In this document: one piece after another, positions 39,801 to 47,100 of the stretch
Layout of the letters: every line of letters starts with the position of its first letter
How positions within the stretch are numbered: the stretch's first letter is position 1
Source of the DNA: Chelonoidis abingdonii
Taxonomy: Eukaryota > Chordata > Testudines > Testudinidae
Length of the DNA: 64,000 nucleotides
Reading direction: 5' to 3'
Assembly: GCF_003597395.2 (NCBI RefSeq)
Contig: NC_133777.1
Coordinates: 15,601,197 to 15,665,196, forward strand
Notes under the pieces: model-generated
What the model was told of the DNA's origin: nothing
Seen by the model: the letters and a program-made list of their open reading frames with translations, nothing else
Database searches by the model: none
Made by a program: the position numbers and the translations under genes

Positions 39801-39883
39801 CCTTTATCAGACTTCTGACCACTTGCAGTCCCTGCATGATTCATTAATACCAATAAAAAACATATCTTCAGATTTTTGGGCAT
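750..39883 (-). CDS. OTOA: OTOA, otoancorin (24 coding exons, 3' end missing)
   Basis: Otoancorin is a GPI-anchored protein of the mesothelin/stereocilin superfamily that attaches acellular gels (tectorial membrane, otoconial membrane) to non-sensory inner-ear epithelium; human loss causes DFNB22 deafness. The exons listed below were assembled from the minus strand. Their phases chain without a break (82+29+74+88+132+236+104+107+140+124+216+168+141+59+118+74+121+191+94+130+188+156+143+137 nt = 1,017 codons plus one base). Residues 1 to about 20 form a signal peptide. The middle is a helical armadillo-like repeat region with many N-x-S/T sites. Against my recollection of the human protein (about 1,150 residues) it is collinear almost throughout. 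The stretch after exon 24, including the GPI signal, was not found in 1-749 and is presumed to lie outside the window. No frameshift or internal stop was found. Exons 2-3 are the weakest part of the model. Confidence 0.95.
1546..1688 (-). CDS. OTOA: OTOA coding exon 23
   Basis: 143 nt, phase 0 to 2, CTGCAG to GTAGAA. Contains [20 protein letters not shown] and [10 protein letters not shown]. Confidence 0.95.
2573..3250. mobile_element. Inverted-repeat DNA element of unknown superfamily
   Basis: The left end tactcctgggggctttc and right end (complement) tattcttggggtaattctg are imperfect inverted repeats. An additional internal copy, cccccaggagta, lies at about 2737. The flanks share atttag (2567-2572, 3251-3256). 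In an OTOA intron; the class is not certain. Confidence 0.5.
3641..3796 (-). CDS. OTOA: OTOA coding exon 22
   Basis: 52 codons, phase 0 to 0, TTAAAG to GTAAAT. Contains [20 protein letters not shown] and [13 protein letters not shown]. Confidence 0.97.
5432..5619 (-). CDS. OTOA: OTOA coding exon 21
   Basis: 188 nt, phase 1 to 0, TCCCAG to GTAGCT. Contains [20 protein letters not shown] and [12 protein letters not shown]. Confidence 0.97.
6542..7240. mobile_element. Rearranged Penelope-like element copy
   Basis: The left arm (6542 to about 6690) is the same SINE-like head as at 36031. The minus strand 7046-6858 encodes the GIY-YIG distal half ([26 protein letters not shown]). The plus strand about 7030-7130 encodes the proximal half ([20 protein letters not shown]). 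An inverted, truncated arm follows (7150-7240, 'gaaagcttatgctcaaataaa'). The two halves face each other, so the copy carries an internal inversion near 7030. No clear target duplication. Confidence 0.75.
8025..8140 (+). mobile_element. MIR-type SINE fragment
   Basis: 'gagtcaggagacctaggttt' followed by 'gtaaatcacttaatcttttt' and 'ctctgtaaaaagtgg', the MIR order. Confidence 0.65.
8350..8680 (+). repeat. Possible solo-LTR fragment
   Basis: 'tgtaacagggtggcttcctc' opens a block that ends with a T-rich stretch and a polyadenylation-like 'gttaataaatcc' near 8645. The layout recalls an LTR, but no paired LTR, primer-binding site or clear duplication was found. Confidence 0.3.
9190..9410 (+). mobile_element. 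MIR-type SINE
   Basis: Contains the MIR core and tail: 'ctctggcaagccactcaacc', 'tgtgcctcagtttccccatc', 'tgtaaaatggagataat'. Confidence 0.8.
10460..10589 (-). CDS. OTOA: OTOA coding exon 20
   Basis: 130 nt, phase 0 to 1, TTTAAG to GTGAGT. Contains [20 protein letters not shown] and IRNSS. Confidence 0.95.
10721..10743 (+). repeat. (CAC)n microsatellite
   Basis: Seven to eight consecutive CAC units just upstream (in the OTOA sense) of exon 20. Confidence 0.9.
11120..11290. mobile_element. Foldback fragment of a third Penelope-type arm family
   Basis: 'gtgggtgaggtaatatctttt' at about 11146 and its inverse 'aaaagatattacctcaccca' at about 11204 form a hairpin with a loop of roughly 40 bases, followed by 'gggactgacaaggctacaac'. 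This is the terminal sequence of another turtle Penelope-like family as I recall it. No convincing duplication. Confidence 0.55.
11696..11789 (-). CDS. OTOA: OTOA coding exon 19
   Basis: 94 nt, phase 2 to 0, TCTTAG to GTATCT. Reads [20 protein letters not shown] then [11 protein letters not shown]. Confidence 0.95.
12301..12392. repeat. Amniote palindromic interspersed repeat
   Basis: 'ggcctgattttaagaggtga' at the left and 'cctctgaacatcaggccc' at the right form a hairpin around 'tttgacttcagtgggag'. The same 'cttcagtgggag' core recurs at 1817-1862 and a relative at 32680-32715. Confidence 0.6.
14530..14720 (-). CDS. OTOA: OTOA coding exon 18
   Basis: 191 nt, phase 0 to 2, TTTCAG to GTAAGA. 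Contains [20 protein letters not shown] and [16 protein letters not shown]. The junction with exon 17 appears about five residues shorter than the human protein as I recall it. Confidence 0.95.
14866..15190. mobile_element. Non-autonomous hAT element, truncated copy of the 42.8-kb family
   Basis: Starts cagcgactctcaaccttt and runs collinear with 42767-43090 through 'tttacaatataattataaaa' and 'gtagcttgttgtaaaa'. The right end is lost where another hAT-type start (ccagtggtctacaacctt, about 15193) begins. Confidence 0.75.
15192..15460. mobile_element. Second hAT-type element, right end unclear
   Basis: Begins ccagtggtctacaacctttt, followed by 'gatcactttttgaatttaag' and a C-rich then G-rich body. 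No right terminus or duplication identified, so the end is approximate. Confidence 0.45.
16930..17050 (-). CDS. OTOA: OTOA coding exon 17
   Basis: 121 nt, phase 2 to 0, TTCTCCAG to GTAGAG. Contains [20 protein letters not shown]. The acceptor at 17051-17052 was preferred over the next AG because only it fits the phase of exon 16. Confidence 0.95.
17482..17792. mobile_element. Non-autonomous hAT element
   Basis: Starts caggggttcccaaccctt, ends ccccgagcactg. The flanks gtctaagt (17474-17481) and gtctaact (17793-17800) are an 8-bp duplication with one mismatch. Confidence 0.7.
19933..20154. mobile_element. GC-rich palindromic MITE (caggggcggctc family)
   Basis: The termini caggggcggctc and gagccgccactg are inverted, and internal arms 'gcttgcctgcgggaggtc' and 'gacctcccgcaggcaagc' are inverted too. 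The 8-bp flanks accactgt / accactat differ at one base. Its GC content makes overlapping ORFs on both strands; none is a gene. Confidence 0.75.
21850..21923 (-). CDS. OTOA: OTOA coding exon 16
   Basis: 74 nt, phase 0 to 2, TTTCAG to GTAAGT. Reads [20 protein letters not shown] then LSVLP. Confidence 0.95.
22391..22508 (-). CDS. OTOA: OTOA coding exon 15
   Basis: 118 nt, phase 2 to 0, CTATCAG to GTAAAA. Contains [16 protein letters not shown] and [13 protein letters not shown]. The nearer downstream TATAG was rejected as acceptor because it breaks the frame. Confidence 0.93.
22986..23044 (-). CDS. OTOA: OTOA coding exon 14
   Basis: 59 nt, phase 0 to 2, TTTCAG to GTATGG. Reads [19 protein letters not shown]; too short to stand out as an ORF, placed by homology and phase. 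Confidence 0.93.
23753..23893 (-). CDS. OTOA: OTOA coding exon 13
   Basis: 47 codons, phase 0 to 0, TATTAG to GTAATG. Contains [12 protein letters not shown] and [19 protein letters not shown]. Confidence 0.97.
24251..24418 (-). CDS. OTOA: OTOA coding exon 12
   Basis: 56 codons, phase 0 to 0, GTATAG to GTAATA. Contains [21 protein letters not shown] and [17 protein letters not shown]. Confidence 0.97.
24900..25115 (-). CDS. OTOA: OTOA coding exon 11
   Basis: 72 codons, phase 0 to 0, GATGTAG to GTACAT. Contains [20 protein letters not shown] and the LSPEAV motif characteristic of the mesothelin/stereocilin repeat, then [10 protein letters not shown]. Confidence 0.97.
25245..25430 (+). mobile_element. 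tRNA-derived SINE with CR1-type tail
   Basis: A B-box-like 'gttgtgagttcaatccttg' is followed by 'ggggattggtcctgctttga' and the CR1 3' tail 'tgacctcctgaagtccct...accctgatagtctatga'. Sharing of the tail with CR1 suggests mobilisation by CR1 machinery. It lies in an OTOA intron. Confidence 0.65.
25694..25817 (-). CDS. OTOA: OTOA coding exon 10
   Basis: 124 nt, phase 2 to 0, ATACAG to GTGTGT. Reads [20 protein letters not shown] then [10 protein letters not shown]. Confidence 0.97.
26490..27110 (+). mobile_element. CR1 LINE 3' end, interrupted by a hAT element
   Basis: Matches the CR1 3' region: 'ggggctggagcacatgactt', 'agactgagggaactggg', 'ggtggtgaagcactggaatg', and the end 'gaggtcccttccaaccctga' with an ATTCTATG tail. 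The sequence is split at 26881/27060 by a 178-bp insertion. Confidence 0.85.
26882..27059. mobile_element. Non-autonomous hAT element inside CR1
   Basis: The ends aagtgattcctaaactgg and (complement) cagtggtccccaactttaa resemble the hAT CAGTGGTTCCCAAACTT terminus. An 8-bp duplication gactagat flanks it (26874-26881, 27060-27067), matching the CR1 target sequence exactly. Confidence 0.75.
29635..29774 (-). CDS. OTOA: OTOA coding exon 9 (GC donor)
   Basis: 140 nt, phase 0 to 2, acceptor AATTAG. Reads [20 protein letters not shown], then [10 protein letters not shown], then NTSTIY. The donor is CTACAG|GCAAGC: a GC donor with otherwise perfect consensus. The phase and the following [10 protein letters not shown] exon require this boundary. 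Confidence 0.95.
30279..30385 (-). CDS. OTOA: OTOA coding exon 8
   Basis: 107 nt, phase 1 to 0, AAACAG to GTAAGT. Contains [20 protein letters not shown] and LEEIMKIS. Confidence 0.97.
32215..32310 (+). mobile_element. MIR-type SINE fragment
   Basis: 'gggcaagtaatatacctctg' and 'tgaatctgtaaaatggtgct' match the MIR 3' half. Confidence 0.6.
32320..32535. repeat. GC-rich repeat segment
   Basis: 'ggtaccggagccccaaggct' followed by 'aagggctggctgggggagtc' and CCCGCCCC-rich sequence. It resembles a common turtle interspersed repeat and gives the spurious ORF 32375-32755. Boundaries not determined. Confidence 0.4.
32941..33138. mobile_element. Short foldback SINE-like element with 13-bp duplication
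   Basis: 198 bp. It starts with ggtttcagagtagcaaccg and reads to the 'gtgagctaca' section, then returns as the inverse of its own second half (cacaaaaactcatgctgaaa...). It is flanked by a perfect 13-bp repeat tacatttatttta (32928-32940 and 33139-33151). Same family as the arms of the 36-kb element but without the GIY-YIG insert. Confidence 0.8.
33634..33737 (-). CDS. OTOA: OTOA coding exon 7
   Basis: 104 nt, phase 2 to 1, ATTTAG to GTATGT. Reads [20 protein letters not shown] and continues DWMKQILQ. Confidence 0.97.
33965..34200 (-). CDS. OTOA: OTOA coding exon 6
   Basis: 236 nt, phase 0 to 2, CTGCAG to GTAAGT. Contains [34 protein letters not shown] and [13 protein letters not shown], strongly conserved with otoancorin. 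Confidence 0.97.
35443..35574 (-). CDS. OTOA: OTOA coding exon 5
   Basis: 44 codons, phase 0 to 0, between CTGCAG and GTAAGT. Contains [19 protein letters not shown] and [11 protein letters not shown], the counterpart of human ENHLEQRLHQPQKLLEDL...QQFRTAMKCLL. Confidence 0.95.
35611..35640 (+). repeat. (TA)n(CA)n microsatellite
   Basis: tatatata followed by about ten CA units and CTCTCT, 37 bases upstream (in the OTOA sense) of exon 5. Confidence 0.9.
35685..35830 (+). mobile_element. MIR-type SINE fragment
   Basis: 'aatgggtaagtcattttaca', 'tatgcctcagtttatccatt' and 'tgtaaaaaaa' in MIR order. Confidence 0.65.
36031..36934. mobile_element. Penelope-like foldback element with inverted arms and a GIY-YIG remnant
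   Basis: 904 bp flanked by a perfect 9-bp direct repeat (cattataag at 36022-36030 and 36935-36943). The arms 36031-36218 and 36747-36934 are inverted copies of high identity. Both carry the turtle 'gtgttagtctg ... ggcaccttagagactaac' SINE-like sequence. Between them the minus strand (36635-36402) encodes a decayed Penelope-like GIY-YIG endonuclease piece: [18 protein letters not shown], then [12 protein letters not shown], then ELICKLDTI. The upstream GIY half is present but interrupted by a stop. Penelope-like elements are known for inverted pseudo-LTRs and a C-terminal GIY-YIG domain. Confidence 0.8.
38541..38628 (-). CDS. OTOA: OTOA coding exon 4
   Basis: Reads [20 protein letters not shown] and ends ISSLQ; matches the human VWTDD...AYLNSRNV...SLQ segment. 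Acceptor CTGTAG, donor GTTAGT, phase 2 to 0. Confidence 0.9.
39175..39248 (-). CDS. OTOA: OTOA coding exon 3 (tentative 5' boundary)
   Basis: The end is well supported: [10 protein letters not shown] resembles the human LDLIQFQ stretch, and the GG|GTAATG donor leaves phase 2, which is what exon 4 needs. The proposed acceptor (TTTTCAG before 39248) makes the first 15 residues oddly hydrophobic and unlike the human protein. An alternative acceptor (TTGTTTAG, next base 39200) breaks the phase with exon 2. Confidence 0.5.
39421..39449 (-). CDS. OTOA: OTOA coding exon 2 (micro-exon, tentative)
   Basis: A 29-nt segment between TTACAG and GTTAGT that reads LHPLLQKAA after the split glycine codon. 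LHPLLQ is shared with the human N-terminal region as I remember it, and the phase (1 to 0) fits exon 1. The exon is very short and the donor is only moderate, so the 3' boundary is uncertain. Confidence 0.5.
39802..39883 (-). CDS. OTOA: OTOA coding exon 1, signal peptide
   Basis: Begins with ATG at 39883-39881 and reads [18 protein letters not shown], a typical signal peptide with one basic stretch and a hydrophobic core. Donor GTAAGA follows base 39802. It ends in phase 1 (82 nt). The start was chosen because it is the only ATG opening a signal peptide at the right distance and phase upstream of exon 4. Any 5'UTR exon is unplaced. Confidence 0.8.
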
Positions 39884-42758
39884 TTCTTCTACTGTTTATT
39901 AGAGTCAGAAGATATTTGGATTGCAAAAGAAAATAGAAGACAATGTCAAAAGACAATATTTATCCTAAAGTTTCAGTTATAAATTAAAGATGGATCTGAG
40001 ATGCAAAGTTCAGATTGAAATCATCACTTCTCTGAGATTCAGGAGTGTTTGGACCAAGGATTTTAGTTGACTTCTCTACAGTATAATAAATGAATTAAAA
40101 AAATATAATAATAGCCCCCAAACTTGATATGTGCACAGTCAGTCTTAATTCCCTTGTATTAGGCAGTTCTTTTAATTTTACTCTCTCTGGTATACATACT
40201 AAACAATATTCCAGCTAAAGGATGAACCCAGTTTAGTAAAAAGGAAATATGCATCTTTCTTTGAAATTATGTAATATTTTTATTTATTCTTTTTAAAGCT
40301 ATGTCAAAGTAAAGAGAGGCATATTGATGTAATTAGGCTCCCAAATAAAAATGAGACTATATCAGTCCTCTAACACTTCCCTAGAACAATATGAGCAATA
40401 AAAATGTGTAAAAAGAGCCTAAGCCTGTTGCTAGCATTAGAAAGTTGGACTGTCCCAATGGTTACTCCAATATCCCTACAGGATCTTCGGCATTCACACA
40501 ATCATCCAGTATGAAAGCCCTTCACAGCACTTGCTGATCCCACTCCAGTGAGAGATGCTCCAGGCAAGGCAGGGCACGGTGCACAGATCAGAGGGAGACC
40601 ATTGCTGCAAGTATGAGGAGGCAGGTGCTTCCCTTTCCTCAGACCTCTGATGCCGTCAGTCTCCTAGCAGGAGGGTTAGCTTGCATCATAACTAGGTGGA
40701 CATTTTAGCTACCACAGGGCTCTGGTTGATAGGTAAGTTAGGTAACAAGCTTCTGGAAATAGTGTCCATGCAAATGGAAACATGCAATTTCACTGTCACA
40801 AACTGATTCTGAGTCTCTGGATAACGATGATGATTTGTGGAGTCCTAGGTACGGACCAGGACCCCTTGGGGAGAAGGGTGGGAACCCTTATTCACCATCA
40901 GTTGGAGTACACTGAGTAGAATGTACATACTTTGCTACGCTTACACTATCCCTCATGCACGGGGCTCCATGCCACAAAGATTATTGAAAGACCAAATGGT
41001 TCAGGGTACAGGTAATGGAAAATAGTCTTTCCCTGCTATAGCACTGGTTCCAAATGCAGCCAAGACTGATAGTAACCCACAAATCATCCTATGTGAAACC
41101 GGTTTGCTGGTCTTAGTCCAGTTCCCAACAGACATGTATCCCCATCACAACAATTAGCACCCTCATCAGCAATCTCAACACTAAGATCAAGGGCTGAAAG
41201 GGCACAGTGAGTAAACTAGCCTCTCGCCTACACAGATAGTACTTCCAGATCAAGGTAGGAACATATTCATTGAGCATTGTGGGGAAGCCTTCAATGCCGT
41301 AGCCAATGTCGTACCTGTTCTCTGGAGAATCAGAGGATTTTCTTCTCAGGACTCTCAATCTGGCACCTAGCCCAAGAACTAACTTGACCTTCCCAACAGC
41401 TAAAAGAAAAGAATTAATGCAAAACATAACTGTTTGAGATGTTAAATGGTGCCCTCTCGTATATACTGAATCTTAAAATAAAGATCCATTTATTATTTTA
41501 AAAATAATACTACAGGATGACCATGCACACTGGACCATCTGGCACCTAACTTTGCGAGAGATCATTGCGTGGGTTTGCCTGCCTTGTTTCTGGGTAGTGC
41601 TATAGGGTGGCATTTTAGCTGCATGCATGTTCAATCACCCTGTCCATTCTTATAACAACAGAATTTGGATGCATTGTCTTTTCTTCTATGTTAAATTCAC
41701 TGTTGCAAATGGTATTCTGATTCTGAAATTAGATATTTATCTCTTTACTAAATTGAATTATTCTACATTTTCATTTATTTGCATAGTGTATATGTGCAAA
41801 GTTTTAAATTATTCTGTTTACCATAACAAGTTTCCAATTGCCTTCTACAAATGCCTCCATTTATTAATTCTGTAACACTGATTATAAAATTAACAATGAA
41901 CCAAACTTTTGGATGATGAAAGATCTTAAGCATTTGATTTTGAGAAGCCAGTTGTCTTAGTCCTGTTCATTTGCACAGACTAAAAAGCTCCTCATACACT
42001 TCTCTTTCAGCTATTCCATTCCCAGTTCTACAGGACATCTGTCTCATTCAAACATATCCAGTTTCCCAGACAATGAACTTTCTTGTGTTAGTTTCAGCAT
42101 TTGCCCTATTAATTTTGCAGGAAGGTTTAGAATTACACTGCACAGTTTAACAGATCATCCCACCACCATTCTCAATTCTGATTTAGTCATTCAAACTAAC
42201 CTGAGCTGATGTGTGTATGATTTTATTTTAATTAAAGCATGTTCAATAAACCTATAAGGTGATGAAGTGTTTAGGAGGCTGAACTGAACTGGACAGCTAA
42301 CAGTGCATGAGAAAACACTGCCATTAAATGGCCTTATTTAATGACAGTTCGTAGTGTTCTAAACACTGAAACTATCAAACAAAAATCAGGCAAAAATAGT
42401 TCATCTGAAATTGTAAGCAGGTTTTTTTTTTAAATTTTATGGCTATGCCATTCCCCCCTTCCAAGAGATGACATGCAGAGAATGCTGCAGAATGTGTTTT
42501 GTCTTCAGCTCTAGAATATTTCCTTTATATAATTTTGTTACAGGGACCTGCCATAGTCTTTATTTGCCTTTTTTATTCCAAATGGCAGCATTTAGAAATT
42601 CCTGACTTTTTATCACTGTATTGGTTGACTCAAACAGTGCCCTAATTGAAGCCTGCTTGCTTTGTAATAGGTCAGTGTTACCTCAAATAGCTATTCTCAA
42701 TAGCCACAGGCACGATTACTGATACAGAAACCCAACAATAACACCTTTCATCCAAATA
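39884..42758. other. OTOA upstream region
   Basis: AT-rich, with no recognised coding exon. A 104-codon minus-strand ORF at 41113-41427 has no family resemblance that I can see. Any non-coding OTOA 5' exon would be here or in the CpG island. Confidence 0.5.
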
Positions 42759-42766
42759 ATCCAAAC

Positions 42767-43155
42767 CAGTGTCTCGCAACCTTTCCAGACTAGTCCTTTA
42801 AGGAGTCCGATTTGTCTTGCTTATCCCGAAGTTTCACCTCACTTAAAAATCACTTGCTTACATAATCAAACACAGCACACTATTATTGAAAAATTGCTTA
42901 CTTTCTCATTTTTACCATATAATTATAAAATAAATCAACTGGAACAGAAATATTGCACTTACATTTCAGTGGATAGCATACAGAGCAGTATAAACATGTC
43001 ATTGTCTATATGAAATTTTAGTTTGCACTGAGTTTGCTAGTGCCTTTTAGGTAGCTTGTTGTAAAACTAGGCAAATAAACTAGATGTGCTGATGTACCCC
43101 CTGAAGACCTCTGCAAAGCCCCAATGGTACACCTACCCCTAGCTGAGAATCACTG
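42767..43155. mobile_element. Non-autonomous hAT element, 8-bp duplication
   Basis: Starts cagtgtctcgcaaccttt and ends ctgagaatcactg; flanked by perfect atccaaac repeats (42759-42766, 43156-43163). A related copy is at 14866-15190. Confidence 0.8.
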
Positions 43156-43399
43156 ATCCAAACGGTTCTACAATCTTTGCAAGCTATTACCAGCAGCAGC
43201 TACCATATAGAGGGATCACTACAGGACCCAGCCGGGAACAGGGTGGCATGATTTAAACAGTGCATGGCAGCAGCACCCAGCAGGGTAAGGATGAAATTGA
43301 AGAAACAAGGTGCTTATCTGACAGGGGAGGAGTATTAATTATTATGAAGGAATTCTAACACCACAACACCCGCTGAACACAACCAGCCCGGAGACAGGT

Positions 43400-44110
43400 G
43401 CCCCAAATCTGGGCATGCTGCCATATGAAGACTCTCCCCCACCCCTCAATGCGGCGCTCCGCACTTTCCCCACCTCCCCCAGCAGCACCGGGCAGCCTTC
43501 GCCAGCCGAGGAACAACCGGTTGCGGGTGTCAGGCTCTCGAGGAACGTCCGACGTCCTGGCTTCCCTCCTGTGCCAGCCGCGGCTCCTCTGGCGGGGGGC
43601 GCCTAGGAAAGGAGCGTGGGGAGAGGGCGGGACGGCGGAGGAGGGGCGAGGAGAGGGGGGTTGGCGCTGCTGGGTCTCTCACAGGGGATCCTCGTGCAGC
43701 CTGCTTGTGCCGCGGGCGGCTCTTTCCCTTCGCGCCTCGTCAGGGCGGCTTCCCCGGGGAGGGCCTGGCCCGCGGGGCTCGCCCTAGGAGGGCAGGGAGG
43801 AGGCGGCCTGCCGGAGATGGAGGGAATCAGGGCGCTCTGCTGCAGCCTGGCGGGCGGGCGGCTGGCGCCGGGTCTCTCGCAGGGGAGCTGCTGCGGGCTG
43901 AGCCCTGCCCGCCGGCTCACGGGGTCCGCTGCAGCGGGGGACCTCGGGCTACGCTCCGGCGGCTGGGCTGCCTTGTACCAGCAGCAGCGCCAGTTCCTGC
44001 GATACAAAGCGGGGCCGGAGCATCGTCACTGGCCGCGGGAGCCCGTGGGTAAAGTCCAATTTAAATCTTTGCAGGATTGGGGCCCAAGTGCAGAGAATTG
44101 CGCGAGAACA
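43400..44110. promoter_or_regulatory. CpG island
   Basis: About 700 bases of GC-rich, CpG-dense sequence (many CGG, CGCG and GGCG words; GGGCGGG boxes) in an otherwise AT-rich, CpG-poor window. It lies 3.5 kb upstream of the first OTOA coding exon and 4 kb beyond the METTL9 stop. It may drive OTOA 5'UTR exons (minus), an unidentified plus-strand gene, or both. It shows no TIRs or target duplication that would mark it as a repeat. Confidence 0.8.
43817..44048 (+). CDS. Possible first coding exon of an unidentified gene
   Basis: Open frame from ATG 43817 (MEGIRALCCSLAGG...) through the CpG island. It ends with YQQQRQFLRYKAGPEHRHWP and a good splice donor G|GTAAAG after 44048 (77 codons plus one base). 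The N-terminus is rich in Arg, Ala, Leu and Gly and lacks acidic residues, like a mitochondrial presequence. I do not recognise the protein and could not place a second exon. Long open frames arise by chance in GC-rich DNA, and overlapping minus-strand frames (43603-44007) are equally open, so this is tentative. Confidence 0.35.
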
Positions 44111-47100
44111 TAGCCCCTGAGCGCGTAACAAACTCTTCCCAGTCACAGCTTGTTCTTGTCCTGACACGGTTTCATTTGCTCTCAAAACCATTCAGTAGAA
44201 ATCCTTATTTGAACACGAACCCACACTAAAGAGGTAGAGAGAACGATAATTTGTTATACGGTGCCTTTTGTCTCAAAGGATCCCAAGGCAATTTAGAAGC
44301 AGAGAACATACCTGTTTATTACACATTAAGGGCTACATGTTCACAACATCAATATACATAAAAGAAGCTTGCTAGTTTTAATTTTACTAATGTTTGCACC
44401 CCAAAATGTACACAACCCCCTTTACTCCCCCAAAGCTGGTCTGACTACTTTTCTGCCAAAATTTAAACAGCAGTTGCTTTGCTAAAAGCTGCGTGGTGTA
44501 GACATAGCCTTATAAAAGGCTTCATTACTGATACAAACCATTTGCTATTCCATGGGGAAAAAAATCATAGCCATTAAGGTTGTATAATGAAACCTTTCCA
44601 AGGCAGAAGGTACAAAAGTGAAGGCAATGAACAATTACATACAGATTACAAAGGTTGGCTGAAATGTCCAGAAACTGCTTAAGATTCCCAATCACTAATT
44701 GAGTTTGTTTAGACTTCAAAACAACAAAAAACACTAGATAAGTCAGTACAGCAGAACCTCACTATAAGGAGCACCAGAAGTAGGAACTGATCTGTTAACC
44801 ACCCATCTCATTTGGAATGGAAGTACAAATCAGACAGCAGCAGAGAAAAGAACAAAAGAAGAGGAGGGGGGAGCAAATACAGCATAGTACTGTACTAAGG
44901 TAAACTACTAAAAAAGGGCAAGTTTAAAAAAAGATTTGACAAGGTAAGGAAACTATTTCTGTGCTTGTTTCATTTAAATTAAGATAGTTAACAGCAGCAT
45001 TTTTCTTCTGCATAATAAAGTTTCAAAGCTGTATTAAGTCAAGGTTCATTTGTAAACTTTTGAAAGAACAACCATAAGGTTTCATTCAGAGTTAGGAACA
45101 ACCTCCATTCTCCAGATGTTCATAACTCTGAGATTCTACTTGCTAATATCGGAGTTTTGAGCATTGTGTTCTCTCACAAGAGTTAGATACACCATTTGCA
45201 GGCAGAAGACATGCAGCTGCTGTCTCTGTATTTGGTGTTGGGGAAGCTGCTAATCGCTTCAGTGAAATACAAAATCCTAAATGCCTGAACTTGGCTTAGT
45301 AGGTGGCTAGCCTTTTTGTTCACCTTTTATTATAGTTAAGAATTGTGCCAAGTTAGTGAGACAGGACATTTAATTGCCTTATTTGAGAGGTCACATTTTT
45401 CACCAATGCTGCTCTCAAAATCAGATATTCAACAATTAAGATCACTATAATTCTATAACAATTAAATCAGTGACATAGGATGTGAAAGGCTGCTGCCTCA
45501 TTATCAAGCCTCTGAACTATATAATCCTCCACTAGCTCTTTTCATAGCACACAATATACTTTAAACTGAAATTTTTATAAATTTGAAAAAAAAACCCAAA
45601 ACTCTACTCAACAAATAGCATTTAAAACAAAGCTCAGATAATCCTCTTCTGAGGCATTCTGATGTGGCAGTTCTGGTCTCTACCAGCAATGAAAATATGG
45701 CTCTGAAAAACAGAGATCTGGATTACAATATTCCAGTGCAGCTACCAGTCAGAGCCAGAAGTCCCATGTACCTTAGAAACAGAAGTTTCCTTCTGATACA
45801 ATTACACATTTTAAGGGTATAGTATCAGGTTTATTAAAATTAGTATTTAGCTAATGTTACACAGGCACACAACTCAATATATAATCTTCCTATATGTCAA
45901 TCAGATTCCAGATGATTAGGAATATTAATGAACAAGTACAATCTATATAGTCCATTATCAAAACTATTCTTTCCCACAAATGATATCAGGGAAACATAAC
46001 CCAATTTCAGCAAATGGGGGCTTTCAAATCGAGGTTTGGATAAAAGAGGTTCTACTGTAGGTGAGATGTTGCCTTGTGCAGTTAAGATGATCTGTGGCCA
46101 TCAGGAACCAGTCTCTAGGGCCAGATTTTAAAAGGTGTTTAGGCACCTAAAGATGCAGATGGAACCTGTGGAAGTTATGTGCCAAAATTCTGCAACTTTA
46201 GGCACCTAACTTCCTTAAAAAAAATTGGTCCTAAATTAATTAAAACAGCTTTGTTTTTATTTCAGCCTTCCCCAGGCAGGGTGTGAAACCTGAAATGGCA
46301 GATGTTCAGTGAGTCAGTTGTAATGGCTTGGAACTTCGAAATCTTTTTACTGCTAAAGTAATTTAACTTATTTATAAATAAAGAGTTAATGTAAAATCAA
46401 CCTGAACTGTAGAAATACAAAACACACAATCCGTGAGAGCAAAGATGAAGCTGGCAGAATAGCATCTTCAAACTGTGGCCTGCATTAGATCCAGTAGTGA
46501 CACAGGACAAGACTGTATCCAGACCCTGTCTGGCTGCAAGGAGCCACCTCTAGTGTCTGCAGTGTCGGTAATGGGGTCAGTGTTAGTCCTTGTATCCTTA
46601 CACCGAGATTTTGTGAGCTACTTGGAAAATTTAGACACCCAATTTCTATTAATGAAAATCCCTAGGTAGTGTTGATCATCTCAGCTTTGAAGTGGAAAGA
46701 CTTTATAAGGCTGGTGTCACTATCTTCTCCATTGGGGATAGGGTGAAGAGCCATGGTCCCATAGTGGTCAGCAGAGGCGGCCAGGGACAGTGGATACTAC
46801 ATCTTCATCTGGGGTGCCACAGTAGCCATGCCCCTCCAGTGCTCCTTAAACTCAGAGAAGCATTGTGGCTACTGCAGGTACAGTGCTTTCCAGAGCTCTT
46901 GCCAGAGTGGCTGGATATCTGCACCTCCCTCATTAAGAAGCTATGTCTACATGCCACAATCCAGTTCAGAGACTCTTCCAATGTATGCAGCGAGCATGTC
47001 AACGCTACTGGGAAGAGCTTCTATTTAAAACAAAAACAAAACAAACAAACAAAAACTGGAGCTGAGCCCTTCATGGGCAGATTAAATTAAAACTTCAGTG

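Noticed and set aside
41113..41427. 104-residue minus-strand ORF upstream of OTOA
   Set aside because: No recognisable family, no good splice sites in OTOA phase, no signal peptide; treated as chance.
43603..44007. 134-residue minus-strand ORF in the CpG island
   Set aside because: Proline/arginine-rich composition expected from antisense CpG-island DNA; no motif.
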